43,836 nt of DNA from Micrococcales bacterium. Lineage in GTDB: Bacteria; Actinomycetota; Actinomycetes; S36-B12; UBA10799. Under the pieces are notes generated by a model that was given only the letters and a program-made list of their open reading frames with translations, was not told where the DNA came from and did no database searches. Position numbers and translations under genes: made by a program. Each line of letters opens with the position of its first letter. Position 1 is the first letter of the stretch. The DNA is taken from contig JADKAV010000017.1 in NCBI GenBank assembly GCA_016719135.1, forward strand, positions 1-43,836, written 5' to 3'. This document shows, one piece after another, positions 43,182 through 43,836 of the stretch.

Positions 43182-43836
43182 ATGGCCACAGACTCCCTAC
43201 GCCGCCGAGGAACATTCTTGGTTACTGCGAGTGCCGCCATAGCGATGGGAGTAGGTGCGATCGGGCCGGCCGCCGCGGATCAGCCACGGCCCGACCAATC
43301 CGTGCGCTTGGCAAAGACCGATGCCGGGCCCGACGGCATCGCCGTGGACCCTTTCGGCAACGTCTACACCGCCAACTCTCGGGCCAACACGGTGACCAGG
43401 ATCAGCCCGGCGGGCAAGGCGACGACGGTGGGAACGACCGGTGAGAAACCTCGTGGGATAGCGCTGGACGCATCGGGGAACATCTACACGAGCAACCTCC
43501 AGTCCAACAACGTCACCAAGATCACGCCAGCCGGGGTCTCGACGATTCTGGGGTCTACCGGACGGCAGCCGATCGATCTCGCCGTTGACGGACAGGGAAT
43601 GTCTGCGACCAACTACTTCGACAGCACCGTCACCAAGATCTCCCCGGATGGGGTGTCAACGACCCTGGCCGCGACCGGATCGCAGCCGCTGGGAATCGTT
43701 CTGGACCCTGAGGGCAACGTTTACACCGCCAACGAACAGTCAGACACGGTCACGAAAATCACCGCCAGTGGAGTCGCGTCCACCTTCGGCACGACGGGCC
43801 GGTGGCCACAAGCAATCGCGATAGACCCATCCGGCA
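43182..43836 (+). CDS. Secreted NHL-repeat / Vgb-like beta-propeller protein (partial)
   Basis: 218 residues visible, continuing past the right edge. The N-terminus SLRRRGTFLVTASAAIAMGV ending in PAAADQ is a signal peptide, with arginines that could allow Tat export. After it come repeats of about 42 residues with the pattern GIAVDPxGNVYTAN...TVTKISPxG...TTVGTTG, i.e. blades of an NHL or virginiamycin-B-lyase-like propeller; at least four blades are seen. Such proteins are extracellular binding scaffolds; no catalytic residues are evident. ATG 43182 has AGAAGG upstream. Confidence 0.85.
   Translation, partial: MATDSLRRRGTFLVTASAAIAMGVGAIGPAAADQPRPDQSVRLAKTDAGPDGIAVDPFGNVYTANSRANTVTRISPAGKATTVGTTGEKPRGIALDASGNIYTSNLQSNNVTKITPAGVSTILGSTGRQPIDLAVDGQGMSATNYFDSTVTKISPDGVSTTLAATGSQPLGIVLDPEGNVYTANEQSDTVTKITASGVASTFGTTGRWPQAIAIDPSG

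Overview
The window looks like chromosome from a high-GC actinobacterium (class Actinomycetia; order not resolvable from sequence alone). The evidence is the content: a mycobacterial/Streptomyces-type proteasome ATPase (ARC/Mpa) next to TrmI, a mycothiol ligase (MshC), a probably F420-dependent luciferase-like oxidoreductase, a GlgE-pathway maltokinase, and the conserved block mshC / PI3K-PI4K-like protein / DUF3090 / histidine phosphatase / corA / uppP. Many starts are GTG. A TANNNT box often lies 6-7 nt upstream of the start codon, the pattern expected of leaderless transcripts.

Region 1 (1-8984): arc (cut by the left edge) and trmI on the minus strand. Then on the plus strand come a VapBC toxin-antitoxin pair, a small helix-hairpin-helix protein, a site-2-type M50 protease, a duplicated hairpin block, a Fe-S RecB-family nuclease, and a MacB/FtsX-type ABC exporter (ATPase plus 847-aa permease). 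Region 2 (9016-17235): a HAD hydrolase with a possible ATT start, cobalamin-dependent metH, pgi (split by a 1-nt frameshift), a divergent short-type 6-phosphogluconate dehydrogenase, and about 1.07 kb without a recognisable gene. Region 3 (17236-28593): mshC, the SCO1664-like protein, DUF3090, histidine phosphatase, corA, uppP, LLM oxidoreductase, aldo/keto reductase, maltokinase, an AidB-like acyl-CoA dehydrogenase (frameshifted) and DUF2505. Region 4 (28584-32310): zapE, then an operon of RibD-like reductase, LigC-like ATP-dependent DNA ligase (frameshifted) and a LigD/PrimPolC-type polymerase, probably a DNA repair module.

Region 5 (about 32.3-43.1 kb) is the accessory part. Small, mutually unrelated gene modules lie in mixed orientation: two Phd/RelE systems, an RCC1-like secreted protein, a DUF433 antitoxin with a broken DUF5615 toxin, a 693-aa secreted serine hydrolase, an ion-channel-like protein, a DUF6326-like membrane protein, a NarL-type two-component system and an NHL-repeat secreted protein cut by the right edge. 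A dispersed imperfect-palindromic repeat (R2), always in the same orientation, lies between most of these modules, so the region looks like a cassette array. The last codons of the polymerase gene match the 3' half of that repeat.

Three other hairpin repeat families occur: R1 (about 115 bp, 19-nt subunits, mostly between convergent genes), R3 (4391-4661) and R4 (16369-16521). Several otherwise well-preserved genes carry single-base frameshifts. This could be sequencing or assembly error or recent decay, and it should be resolved before any metabolic conclusion is drawn.
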